A DNA stretch of 36,276 nt from Chitinophagaceae bacterium (lineage in GTDB: Bacteria; Bacteroidota; Bacteroidia; Chitinophagales; Chitinophagaceae): assembly GCA_020854215.1 (NCBI GenBank), contig JADZFY010000281.1, positions 1 through 36,276 of the forward strand, written 5' to 3'. A model generated the notes under the pieces. The model was not told where the DNA came from. It made no database searches and saw nothing but the letters and a program-made list of their open reading frames with translations. Of this stretch, positions 10,333 through 18,514 are shown piece by piece. The first letter of the stretch is position 1; each line of letters begins with the position of its first letter. Both the position numbers and the translations under genes were made by a program.

Positions 10333-11160
10333 ATGGCGAGAATTATTGGTATAGCCAATCAGAAAGGAGGAGTTGGGAAAACCACGACTGCCATTAACCT
10401 GGCTGCAAGTTTGGCGGTGCTGGAGAAAAAGACCCTTCTTGTGGACGCCGACCCTCAGGCTAACAGTACAACAGGTGTGGGATTCGACCTGCATAATATT
10501 CAAAAAAGCCTGTACGATTGTATGGTGAACGAAACGCCGGCCAGTGAAACAATACTCAAAACAGAGATACCCAATTTAGATCTGATACCATCGCATATTG
10601 ATTTGGTAGGCGCTGAAATTGAAATGATTAACTATCCCAACAGGGAAAACGTACTCAAACATATTCTCGACCCCATACAGGGTGAATATGATTTTATAGT
10701 AATTGACTGCTCACCCTCCTTAGGTCTTATTACCGTAAATGCGCTCACAGCTGCCAACAGTGTAGTGGTACCTGTGCAGGCGGAGTTTTTTGCGCTGGAG
10801 GGTTTGGGGAAATTATTGAACACGATAAAAATTGTGCAGAGCCGCCTGAATACAGACCTGGTTATTGAAGGAATTCTAATGACAATGTACGATGGCCGTT
10901 TACGTTTGTGTAACCAGGTGGTCAATGAAGTAAGGCATCATTTTGAGGAAATGGTATTCGATACGATTATTCACCGTAACACGCGATTGAGTGAGGCTCC
11001 AAGCGTAGGAAAGCCTGCCATATTGTATGATGCGGAAAGCAAAGGGTCCATTAACTACCTCAACCTGGCTAAAGAAGTTTTGCAGCGCAATAACATGACA
11101 AAAATATCGCAGGAAGACAGAATCTTAACTCTTGACAATGAGCAGCACTCCGAACAATAA
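10333..11160 (+). CDS. parA: Chromosome partitioning ATPase ParA/Soj
   Basis: [21 protein letters not shown] deviant Walker [19 protein letters not shown]. Confidence 0.95.
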   Translation: MARIIGIANQKGGVGKTTTAINLAASLAVLEKKTLLVDADPQANSTTGVGFDLHNIQKSLYDCMVNETPASETILKTEIPNLDLIPSHIDLVGAEIEMINYPNRENVLKHILDPIQGEYDFIVIDCSPSLGLITVNALTAANSVVVPVQAEFFALEGLGKLLNTIKIVQSRLNTDLVIEGILMTMYDGRLRLCNQVVNEVRHHFEEMVFDTIIHRNTRLSEAPSVGKPAILYDAESKGSINYLNLAKEVLQRNNMTKISQEDRILTLDNEQHSEQ

Positions 11161-12061
11161 GAATAAGAAAGAAGCTTTGGGAAAAGGGATTCGCTCTCTG
11201 TTGCAAAGCATTGATGCCGATTTAAAAACTACCGGTGGCGATCACCTGAAAGGAGGCGTGGTGGAAAAAGTTACCACTACCACACGTATTCCGGTGGACG
11301 CAATTGAAGCTAACCCTAAACAACCGCGGCACGATTTTGATGAACAGGCGTTGAATGAGCTGGCAGCTTCTATCAAACTTCACGATATCATACAGCCTTT
11401 AACCGTTTCCAGATCGGGTGACAAGTACCGGATTGTTGCAGGAGAAAGAAGATGGCGGGCAGCTAAAATTGCGGGACTAAAGGATGTACCGGTGTATATC
11501 CGTCAGTCTAACGACCAGCAGTTGCTGGAACTGGCTCTGCTGGAGAATCTGCAACGTGAAAATCTTAATGCCATTGAAATCGGGCTCAGCTATAAGCGTA
11601 TGATGGAAGAACTGGCCTATACGCAGGAGCAGGTGGCAGAGCGCATGGGTAAGGAGAGAAGCACGGTTACTAACTACATCCGGTTGTTAAAACTCCCTCC
11701 GGATATTCAGATCGCTGTTCGCAACAACACCATCAGCATGGGGCATGCAAGGGCGATCATTAACGTTGATGTAGTTGACCAGCAGTTGTTCATTTTTAAT
11801 GAAATAAAATCTAAAGGGCTTTCCGTTCGCCAAACCGAAGAACTCGTTAGAAAACTCTATAAACCTGCCGTTGTTAAAAAACCGGTAAAAGCTCCTCTGT
11901 CTGCTCCGTTCAGAAAAATTGAAGATAATTTAGCCTCTCATTACGGCACGCGTGTTAAAATGCAACACAATAAGAAAGGTCATGGTGCTATTACCATTGA
12001 GTATTTTTCCATACAGGAACTCAATAATATCCTGGAAAAAATGAATGTTCCGGCCGTATAA
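11138..12061 (+). CDS. parB: ParB/RepB/Spo0J family partition protein
   Basis: [30 protein letters not shown] region. Track start 11132 is TTG; ATG at 11138; overlaps parA. Confidence 0.95.
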   Translation: MSSTPNNKNKKEALGKGIRSLLQSIDADLKTTGGDHLKGGVVEKVTTTTRIPVDAIEANPKQPRHDFDEQALNELAASIKLHDIIQPLTVSRSGDKYRIVAGERRWRAAKIAGLKDVPVYIRQSNDQQLLELALLENLQRENLNAIEIGLSYKRMMEELAYTQEQVAERMGKERSTVTNYIRLLKLPPDIQIAVRNNTISMGHARAIINVDVVDQQLFIFNEIKSKGLSVRQTEELVRKLYKPAVVKKPVKAPLSAPFRKIEDNLASHYGTRVKMQHNKKGHGAITIEYFSIQELNNILEKMNVPAV

Positions 12062-12074
12062 CCTAACCGTAGCT

Positions 12075-12743
12075 ATGCACAGGCGATTTGCGTTTCTGGT
12101 GTTCCTTTTGGTGTCTTTTGCCGTTGTAACAAAAGCACAAAAAGATACTGCTACTTTAAATAAAATCACCGACAGTTCCGGAGTTACCAATCAAAAAGCG
12201 CTCAAAAAAAATATAGCTTCAGCATCACCCGATACCTCAAAAAAGAGAACACCTGCGGGTACCGCCGCCCTCCTTTCAGCTATTATTCCCGGCGCCGGAC
12301 AAGTGTACAATAAAAAATACTGGAAGGTACCACTGGTTTACGGTGTACTTGCTATTCCCACCTACACATTTGTGGACAACCTGAATTGGTTTAAAAAAAC
12401 CAGACTTGCCTTTAATATTGCTTTCAATAAAGATACCGCCAGATATGACGAAGTTGATCCCAGGTTGATCTATATGGTTAAGAACGGTTACACCAGCAGC
12501 CTGCAAAATTACCGGGATGATTTCAGGCGAAATGTGGATTATTCGGCGCTCGTTTTTTTGCTCGTGTGGGGATTGAATGTGGTTGACGCAACTGTTGACG
12601 CTCATTTAAAAGATTTTAATATCACCGACGATTTGAGCCTGCAGCTCAAGTCAGGCTATATGCCAATCGCGAATACAGCCGGAATTGGTATTGTATTGAA
12701 TATTGGGAAAAACCATGTCAACCGTTCGGCTACCGGCCGCTAA
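12075..12743 (+). CDS. DUF5683-like membrane protein
   Basis: Signal peptide; AALLSAIIPGAGQVYNKKYWKVPLVYG; conserved parA-parB-X-dapB context. ATG at 12075. Confidence 0.8.
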   Translation: MHRRFAFLVFLLVSFAVVTKAQKDTATLNKITDSSGVTNQKALKKNIASASPDTSKKRTPAGTAALLSAIIPGAGQVYNKKYWKVPLVYGVLAIPTYTFVDNLNWFKKTRLAFNIAFNKDTARYDEVDPRLIYMVKNGYTSSLQNYRDDFRRNVDYSALVFLLVWGLNVVDATVDAHLKDFNITDDLSLQLKSGYMPIANTAGIGIVLNIGKNHVNRSATGR

Positions 12744-12785
12744 TTATATTTACCTTTGCCCATTAAAAATCAACCCACTTAACAG

Positions 12786-13505
12786 ATGAATATTGCATTA
12801 ATCGGATACGGAAAAATGGGGCAGGCTATTGAAGCAATAGCCCTGCAGCGTGGTCATCATATTGTATTAAAAGTTACCATAGACAATACCGACGACAATA
12901 CAGTAGAAAATATACGTAAGGCAGATGTAGCCATTGAATTTACAGGCCCCGACAGTGCGTTTGAAAATATCAACAAATGTTTCGAAGCCGCTACACCGGT
13001 AGTTTCTGGTTCAACCGGCTGGCTCAACCGCTATGAGGAAGCAGTACGGAATTGCAATGCTCTGGGCGGTGCGCTGCTCTATGCCAGCAACTTTAGCATA
13101 GGCGTGAATATTTTTTTTGAAGTCAATAAAAAGCTGGCCCGGCTGATGGCTACACAAAAAGAATACGATGTTTCCATCGAAGAAACACACCACACGCAAA
13201 AAAAAGACGCACCCAGTGGTACCGCTATTACATTGGCCGAACAAATACTCGCCGTTAACGCTTTTAAAGACCAATGGGTGAATACTGAATCCAACACAAA
13301 TTCTGACCTTCAAATTATCAGTAAGAGAATTGACCCGGCACCAGGCACCCACCGGATACAGTATCATTCCAACACCGACGACATAGAAATCATCCACACA
13401 GCGCATAATCGCTCGGGATTTGCATTGGGTGCCGTGTTGGGAGCCGAATTCCTTTACCGGAAAAAGGGGGTATTTTCGATGAGTGACGTGCTTGGTCTTT
13501 CATAA
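12786..13505 (+). CDS. dapB: 4-hydroxy-tetrahydrodipicolinate reductase
   Basis: IALIGYGKMGQAIE; EETHHTQKKDAPSGTA. Confidence 0.95.
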   Translation: MNIALIGYGKMGQAIEAIALQRGHHIVLKVTIDNTDDNTVENIRKADVAIEFTGPDSAFENINKCFEAATPVVSGSTGWLNRYEEAVRNCNALGGALLYASNFSIGVNIFFEVNKKLARLMATQKEYDVSIEETHHTQKKDAPSGTAITLAEQILAVNAFKDQWVNTESNTNSDLQIISKRIDPAPGTHRIQYHSNTDDIEIIHTAHNRSGFALGAVLGAEFLYRKKGVFSMSDVLGLS

Positions 13506-13551
13506 ATCCACTCTTCGGCATTTCGTATTTATTTATGGACGCAGAAGCGAA

Positions 13552-13583
13552 AATACCCGGCTTCCTGACGAAAATCAGGTATT
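13552..13583. promoter_or_regulatory. Inverted repeat upstream of the Rrf2 gene, candidate operator
   Basis: AATACC(13552-13557)...GGTATT(13578-13583) with nested CCTGA(13564-13568)...TCAGG(13575-13579). Confidence 0.4.
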
Positions 13584-13637
13584 CCTGGGAATTAAAATCC
13601 GGATTAAAAAATTAAATTGCCTGTTGTTTAAACCCGG

Positions 13638-14048
13638 TTGAATATGCTGTCAAAAAAAACACAGTATGCCTTTAAGGCACTCATGTATATGGCACAGGTT
13701 GAAAAGGAAGGCCCTATACTGATTGCTGAAATTGCCCGAAAGAAAAAGATACCCCTGAAGTTTTTGGAAAACATATTGCTCGAACTGAAAAACGGCGGCA
13801 TTTTAGACAGCAAGAAAGGAAAGGGAGGCGGCTATTTTTTTAAGGAACCTCCTTCCGAAATACACCTGGCAAAAGTGATGCGGCTTTTGGACGGACCTAT
13901 TGCACTCCTTCCCTGTGTAAGTCTTAATTTTTATGAACGATGTAAAAACTGTGATGAAAATAGCTGTGGCTTACGGGATACGTTGATTATGGTAAGAGAC
14001 GCCACCTTGAAAATTCTGGAGAAAAAAACCGTAGCCGACCTGGTATAA
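13638..14048 (+). CDS. Rrf2 family transcriptional regulator
   Basis: SKKTQYAFKALMYMA, AEIARKKKIPLKFLENILLELKNGGILDSKKGKGGGYF, C-terminal Cys cluster CVSLNFYERCKNCDENSC. Confidence 0.93.
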   Translation: MNMLSKKTQYAFKALMYMAQVEKEGPILIAEIARKKKIPLKFLENILLELKNGGILDSKKGKGGGYFFKEPPSEIHLAKVMRLLDGPIALLPCVSLNFYERCKNCDENSCGLRDTLIMVRDATLKILEKKTVADLV

Positions 14049-14075
14049 ATGAACTGAGTCCTCCGTTCCAAAAAA

Positions 14076-14231
14076 TCAAAATTTCAATTCTCCGTCCTTA
14101 GTCTCAATAATCAATTCCTTTTCGCCCGCGTTCTCAACGCTGCCAATGATCTGCGCGTCCACACCATAACTTTGCGCGGACTGCATAACGGTTGCAGCAT
14201 TTTTCTCCGTTGTATATATTTCCATCCGGCA
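14076..14231 (-). pseudogene. purM 3'-end remnant
   Basis: Minus-strand translation CRMEIYTTEKNAATVMQSAQSYGVDAQIIGSVENAGEKELIIETKDGELKF*, collinear without gaps with the intact PurM C-terminus CRMEIYSTERHAASVIQAANHYGVEARIIGRVEAAERKELVIQTKDEALKF*. Confidence 0.9.
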
Positions 14232-14365
14232 CTGGCACAGGTTGGGTAGCCTCGATTTGTGCCAGGCCAGACCTGCTGCCTTGCTTTTACTTATCTAAAT
14301 TTCTTAAACAAACTTTGCAGAAAATGATACACCTATTATTATTGCGAAACAAGTAACGCTTAGGC
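14229..14365 (+). repeat. Direct repeat A, copy 1 (137 bp)
   Basis: gcactggcacagg...aagtaacgcttaggc; ungapped match to 16850-16986 with about 7 mismatches counted by eye. Confidence 0.93.
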
Positions 14366-14429
14366 TTGTGTACACTTCCGTAATCCTGCCTACAGCACAT
14401 CCGCATAGCTTGTAACCACATAAACGGCA
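14366..14429 (+). repeat. Repeat B, truncated copy
   Basis: ttgtgtacacttccgtaatcctgcctacagcacatccgcatagcttgtaaccacataaacg matches the middle of the 147-bp units at 18007-18300. Confidence 0.88.
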
Positions 14430-14495
14430 TTGCGGTTGGATTAATGTTTTTATCGTTCATTACCTAAATTTACATATCCTATAAAAACAAAAAAT

Positions 14496-16706
14496 ATGAA
14501 ATCAGCACCTCTTAAAGAAATAAAACACCTATTGCCACAAGACAGCCATTATTATAAAGATGAATACTACTTGGATAAAGAAGTACTCTTGCACGAAGGC
14601 GATTGGATAATAGCTGAATCTCTTGATTTGGACCAACCGGAACTACTTCTTGCAGACGGAGATTGCCCGGAGTTTCCACCTTTTATTTTGGTGACCGGAA
14701 ATATGGTAGCTCAGAATATTTTCAATGATGAAACGGATGGCTCTACAGGCCTTATAGTATTGGGCAACCTTACTGCGGAAAACATCGTGGTGGGCGGAAA
14801 GGAATTGTATATAAAAGGCAATTTGATTGTGAATGGATTGTTTTGGGGCGACTACAATCACGGAGAATTAATTGTGGAAGGGAAAATAGCTATAAAAGTC
14901 TTTCTCAATACAGATTATCACTGCGATTATGACCGGTTTACCAACAGGCAAAATATGGAAGTGAACCATATTTTTTGGGATGATGTGGACGACGACATAA
15001 CGGATGATTCAGAGATAAGAACTTGGTTTAAACCAGAATATTTAGAAAATGAAGATGAACTATTATTGTCAGGAGACGAAATATGGAGCTGGCAATCTTG
15101 GTTGAAAAAGGAAGAGATTTTGGAAGCTTTGAAAGAAGCAAAGAACATCCTGAATGACGAACCTATTTCATCCGAAGATGCTAATAATGAAGTAATTCCT
15201 TCTTTGTTTCCTAACAATTTAATCAGTTTGGAAAACCTGAAAATCTTTACACAATCTACTTTGCCAACTAAAAACAAAGATGATGATTCGCAATGGAATC
15301 ATTATAAATACTGGGACGGAGATGTTTATCGCAAAATAAGTATTACTGATGATAAAGACCCTGAACAAACACAGGTGTTGTTTCAATACAATGAAGAGTT
15401 TTATTTACTGGCTGCTTATTATGAAGATGATAAAGAAGTACAAATTACTTATAACGGAGATATTTTCGGTTCCAATTCAACCTATTTTTTCGATTTTGAT
15501 GAATATCCCGAACGCTATATTTTCTTTCAAAAAGAATGGAAAACCTTTCAGCAGCAATTTTCCGAAGCGGTTTACTGGCAGAAAAAATTTTATGAAACCA
15601 TCACCCAAAAACGATTTGATGATTTATTGGCCCTGCCTTATGTACGAGCAGAATTGAGCGATTATGACGATGACGATTCTATTTATCATTGGAAAAATAT
15701 GGGCTGGCAATTCCGTCAGGAAGATTCCGGCAAAGATGCCCGAATAACGATTACGAAGGAACTAAATGAGCGGGACGAAAACGATGAAAGTATTTTTGAA
15801 TTTTATCATATTGAATTTGAAAACGGCAAACCTGTGTTGATGACCCAGCACGGAAATGGCGTTGAATTTGATCTGTATTATGTGCATTACAGCAAAACAG
15901 AAAAGTACAAAAAAGCCATTGCTTATTTTGAAGAAATGGAGCAAAAAATCGGGTTGCTCAATCAACAATATTTAAAAAGGTTAGAACAAAATGCCAATGA
16001 AAAAGAATTGTTGCTGGCATTTATTGAGATGGAAGATATGCAATTGCAGTCCGGTATGTTTGATGAAAAATGGTATGCAGAACATTGGGAAACATTGAAA
16101 AATACAGCCTACAGAGCAGATGACCTGGTAAACAAAGATGATTTGGAAACCTTGTATTTTCATTTGATCAGAAAAGATGCACTACTACCTTACGGAATGG
16201 AGCATTACGAACTTTTAGAAAAGGCCTACAAAAAACAAACACTCTATTTCGATACAAAAAAGTATGGTTATCCATATACCTTGATGAGCAGGTTGGAAGG
16301 GCTTTTCATCTTTGGTTTCGATGATAAAATTACCGTTGCAAAAAACAATCGTGGGCATAACGATTTTAGAAGGTTACTGACCAGTTGGCATAGAATGAAT
16401 GCCTATACTTCTATTAAAGGAATATTGGAAGCAAAAGGATCCTTAACACCTTACGCTTCGGAAGAATACACGATTACAAGAATTATCAAAACATTGGAAG
16501 GGCTTGGCTTCGTTCACGATTATCCTAAATATGAAGCAGATTATCAATACACAAATTTACCGTTTTGGGTAATGATGGCAATGCTCATACTAAATAGTTC
16601 TGAACAAGCGAAAGACTCCATAGAAAATTATAAATCATTAAATAATTTACCTTTTTACGAAAAGCAAATGGAGATTTTAAACCGGTTGGAAACGGCGTTT
16701 AAATGA
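14496..16706 (+). CDS. Large protein with bactofilin/beta-helix-like N-terminal region, function unknown
   Basis: 736-aa ORF; short-period hydrophobic/Gly repeats FILVTGNMVAQNIF...GLIVLGNLTAENIVVGGKELYIKGNLIVNGLFWGDYNHGELIVEGKI; acidic remainder. Confidence 0.85.
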   Translation: MKSAPLKEIKHLLPQDSHYYKDEYYLDKEVLLHEGDWIIAESLDLDQPELLLADGDCPEFPPFILVTGNMVAQNIFNDETDGSTGLIVLGNLTAENIVVGGKELYIKGNLIVNGLFWGDYNHGELIVEGKIAIKVFLNTDYHCDYDRFTNRQNMEVNHIFWDDVDDDITDDSEIRTWFKPEYLENEDELLLSGDEIWSWQSWLKKEEILEALKEAKNILNDEPISSEDANNEVIPSLFPNNLISLENLKIFTQSTLPTKNKDDDSQWNHYKYWDGDVYRKISITDDKDPEQTQVLFQYNEEFYLLAAYYEDDKEVQITYNGDIFGSNSTYFFDFDEYPERYIFFQKEWKTFQQQFSEAVYWQKKFYETITQKRFDDLLALPYVRAELSDYDDDDSIYHWKNMGWQFRQEDSGKDARITITKELNERDENDESIFEFYHIEFENGKPVLMTQHGNGVEFDLYYVHYSKTEKYKKAIAYFEEMEQKIGLLNQQYLKRLEQNANEKELLLAFIEMEDMQLQSGMFDEKWYAEHWETLKNTAYRADDLVNKDDLETLYFHLIRKDALLPYGMEHYELLEKAYKKQTLYFDTKKYGYPYTLMSRLEGLFIFGFDDKITVAKNNRGHNDFRRLLTSWHRMNAYTSIKGILEAKGSLTPYASEEYTITRIIKTLEGLGFVHDYPKYEADYQYTNLPFWVMMAMLILNSSEQAKDSIENYKSLNNLPFYEKQMEILNRLETAFK

Positions 16707-16751
16707 CAGAAAAATGTGTAATGACAGTTTATTTTACAGTCTCCTTTTTTT

Positions 16752-16850
16752 TAATAATCAGAAACACCTTTCAGCCCATTCTTCACTCGCGCTATAACAT
16801 GGGTGGCAGCATCCCGGATGCCGAAGCCAAACGGAACCTTTCCTTCCCCG
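16752..16850 (-). pseudogene. Possible truncated ORF remnant abutting repeat A copy 2
   Basis: Minus-strand reading GEGKVPFGFGIRDAATHVIARVKNGLKGVSDY*; no start codon; open up to the repeat A boundary. Confidence 0.3.
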
Positions 16851-16986
16851 CACTGGCGCAGGTTTGGTAGCCTTTCTTTGTGCCAGGTCAGACCTGCTGC
16901 CTTGCTTTTACTTATATAAATTTCTTAAACAAACTTTGCAGAAAATGATACACCTATTATTATTGCGAAACAAGTAACGCTTAGGC
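16850..16986 (+). repeat. Direct repeat A, copy 2 (137 bp)
   Basis: gcactggcgcagg...aagtaacgcttaggc; see copy 1 at 14229-14365. Confidence 0.93.
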
Positions 16987-17080
16987 ATCAGGTGTGCCAT
17001 CACACAATACCCGCCCTACCCACCTGCGCCAGAATGCGGTGAAATCCCCCTTGCTTACTCGACTGTACGTTCGCCCTGCG

Positions 17081-17926
17081 TCACTTTTTAAAATTTAAAA
17101 TTGTGTCAGATGAAATCTGCAAGGATTTTGGGTCGCTTGGTTGGAAGTTTGATTGGGGCTTGGTTGGCGTACAAGATTTTCCAATGGTTAGTCCTCCACC
17201 AAATGATATGAGAATTGTAAATATAAACTGAACAGCGTTTTTAATAAACTCGTCAACCCATTTTTGATACCATTTCTTTTTGGGTGCGTCTGGGTTGTTG
17301 GTTTGATTAAATGAAAGTTCTTTACCAGCAGCAGGACTATTGTCGCCATGAGTTGTGATGCTGTTGTCAATATGAACACTTGGTTTTGGTTTGCTTTGTT
17401 CGGTTATAATATCTAATGCTTCTTTGCAAGTTTGGGTGTTATAAAAGTCGGAGTTAAGATGTGTTGAGGTTAGCCCACTTGAGGATTTAGAATACAGAAC
17501 TCGCTTAGAAAGCAATAGTTCTTTTGCTACTGATAGGTTTGCCGGTTTGCCGTTGTACGAACTCTTTGTCCAAAAATGAGAATACTTGTCGTTCTTGTGC
17601 ATTTGAAAAAGTATTTCGCATGTTTGGTCTAATTCCATATTGGTAGAGTTTGTCGGGTCTAATGGCAACCCTGTCTTTTGAAAGTATTGTTCTTTTAATT
17701 GGTCAGCATACTGTAAACCTGGTTTAGTAATATGAACTATTGGATTGCTTATAGTAGGTGGCCCAGAAATGTAGCCCCTATGAAACATCGTTTGAAAAAT
17801 AAATTTGTGTATATCAGCAGGAATGGATAAGTCGGTCAATAGAGAATAAAAGTCGAAGTCTTTGTCTTGATTTTCTTGTTTAGCTAAGTGTAAGATTGTA
17901 ATGTCAATGCCTTCGACTTTGTTCAT
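17081..17926 (-). CDS. Hypothetical protein: winged-helix-like N-terminus, single TM segment near C-terminus
   Basis: 281-aa ORF; FQTMFHRGYISGPPTISNPIVHITKPGLQYADQLKE resembles a wHTH hairpin; NAVQFIFTILISFGGGLTIG hydrophobic segment. Confidence 0.7.
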   Translation of the reverse strand: MNKVEGIDITILHLAKQENQDKDFDFYSLLTDLSIPADIHKFIFQTMFHRGYISGPPTISNPIVHITKPGLQYADQLKEQYFQKTGLPLDPTNSTNMELDQTCEILFQMHKNDKYSHFWTKSSYNGKPANLSVAKELLLSKRVLYSKSSSGLTSTHLNSDFYNTQTCKEALDIITEQSKPKPSVHIDNSITTHGDNSPAAGKELSFNQTNNPDAPKKKWYQKWVDEFIKNAVQFIFTILISFGGGLTIGKSCTPTKPQSNFQPSDPKSLQISSDTILNFKK

Positions 17927-18006
17927 TTGTCTAAGAATTTATTTGTCGCCCGAGAGTATTATGCGGCTTGTTTAGGGTGACGTACAACTCATTAATTAGT
18001 GCAACA

Positions 18007-18153
18007 TTCCTTCGCCACAACGTCTCTCACCGGCTTTGTGCTTAGCCAGGATGTTGTGTGCACTTCCGTAATCCTGTCTACAGCACATCCGCATAGCTTG
18101 TAACCACATAATCGCCATGACTATTTTCCAGATAAAATTGTGCTGAGCTATGT
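18007..18153 (+). repeat. Repeat B, tandem unit 1 (147 bp)
   Basis: ttccttcgccacaacgtctctcaccggctttgtgc...gagctatgt; tandem with unit 2. Confidence 0.95.
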
Positions 18154-18300
18154 TTCCTTCGCCACAACGTCTCTCACCGGCTTTGTGCTTAGCCAGGACG
18201 TTGTGTACACTTCCGTAATCCTGCCTCCAGCACATCCGCATAACTTATAACCACATAAACGCCATGATTATTTTCCAGGTAAAATTGTGCTGAGCTGTGT
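18154..18300 (+). repeat. Repeat B, tandem unit 2 (147 bp)
   Basis: About 10 differences from unit 1 over 147 nt counted by eye (~93% identity). Confidence 0.95.
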
Positions 18301-18364
18301 TTACAGTTAACCGGACTTTCACATAAATCCCGCACTCCTTTAACTGGGTTTATCTTGTTCGACA

Positions 18365-18450
18365 CGTCCCCCGCAGCTTTGTACCTGTTCTCAACTTTTA
18401 GCTATGTGGGAGACGGGGCGGCGAAGTACTTCATAAAGAAGCCAGCCGCC
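18365..18450. other. Hairpin-rich noncoding block (block C)
   Basis: Imperfect stem CGTCCCCCGCAGCT (18365-18378) / AGCTATGTGGGAGACG (18400-18415); second stem GGCGGC (18417-18422) / GCCGCC (18445-18450) with inner CTTC/GAAG. Confidence 0.5.
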
Positions 18451-18514
18451 GAGGCGCCGACAATGCGTTTTGTTGAATATAAAGCTTAAGCCCGGGCAAT
18501 TCAATTTTTCAAAT

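Noticed and set aside
10333-12061. parS centromere site near parAB
   Set aside because: No convincing TGTTNCACGTGAAACA-like palindrome was spotted by eye; a motif scan would be needed.
14278-14365. Bona fide integron attC site
   Set aside because: Terminal boxes resemble attC only loosely (GCTTAGGC rather than GTTRRRY) and no IntI-like ORF is present; kept only as a hypothesis in the findings.
16752-16850. trpA gene fragment
   Set aside because: Only FGIRDAAT is TrpA-like; the downstream residues and immediate stop do not follow TrpA, so no trpA call is made.
17996-18241. 81-aa minus-strand ORF through repeat B (MRMCWRQDYGS...GEGMLH)
   Set aside because: Open because the 147-bp period is divisible by 3; the differences between units are partly non-synonymous (W/C, V/A, V/I) and the sequence is better explained by hairpin structure.
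14229-18300. CRISPR array
   Set aside because: Repeats are 137 and 147 bp and few, without regularly sized spacers or cas genes.
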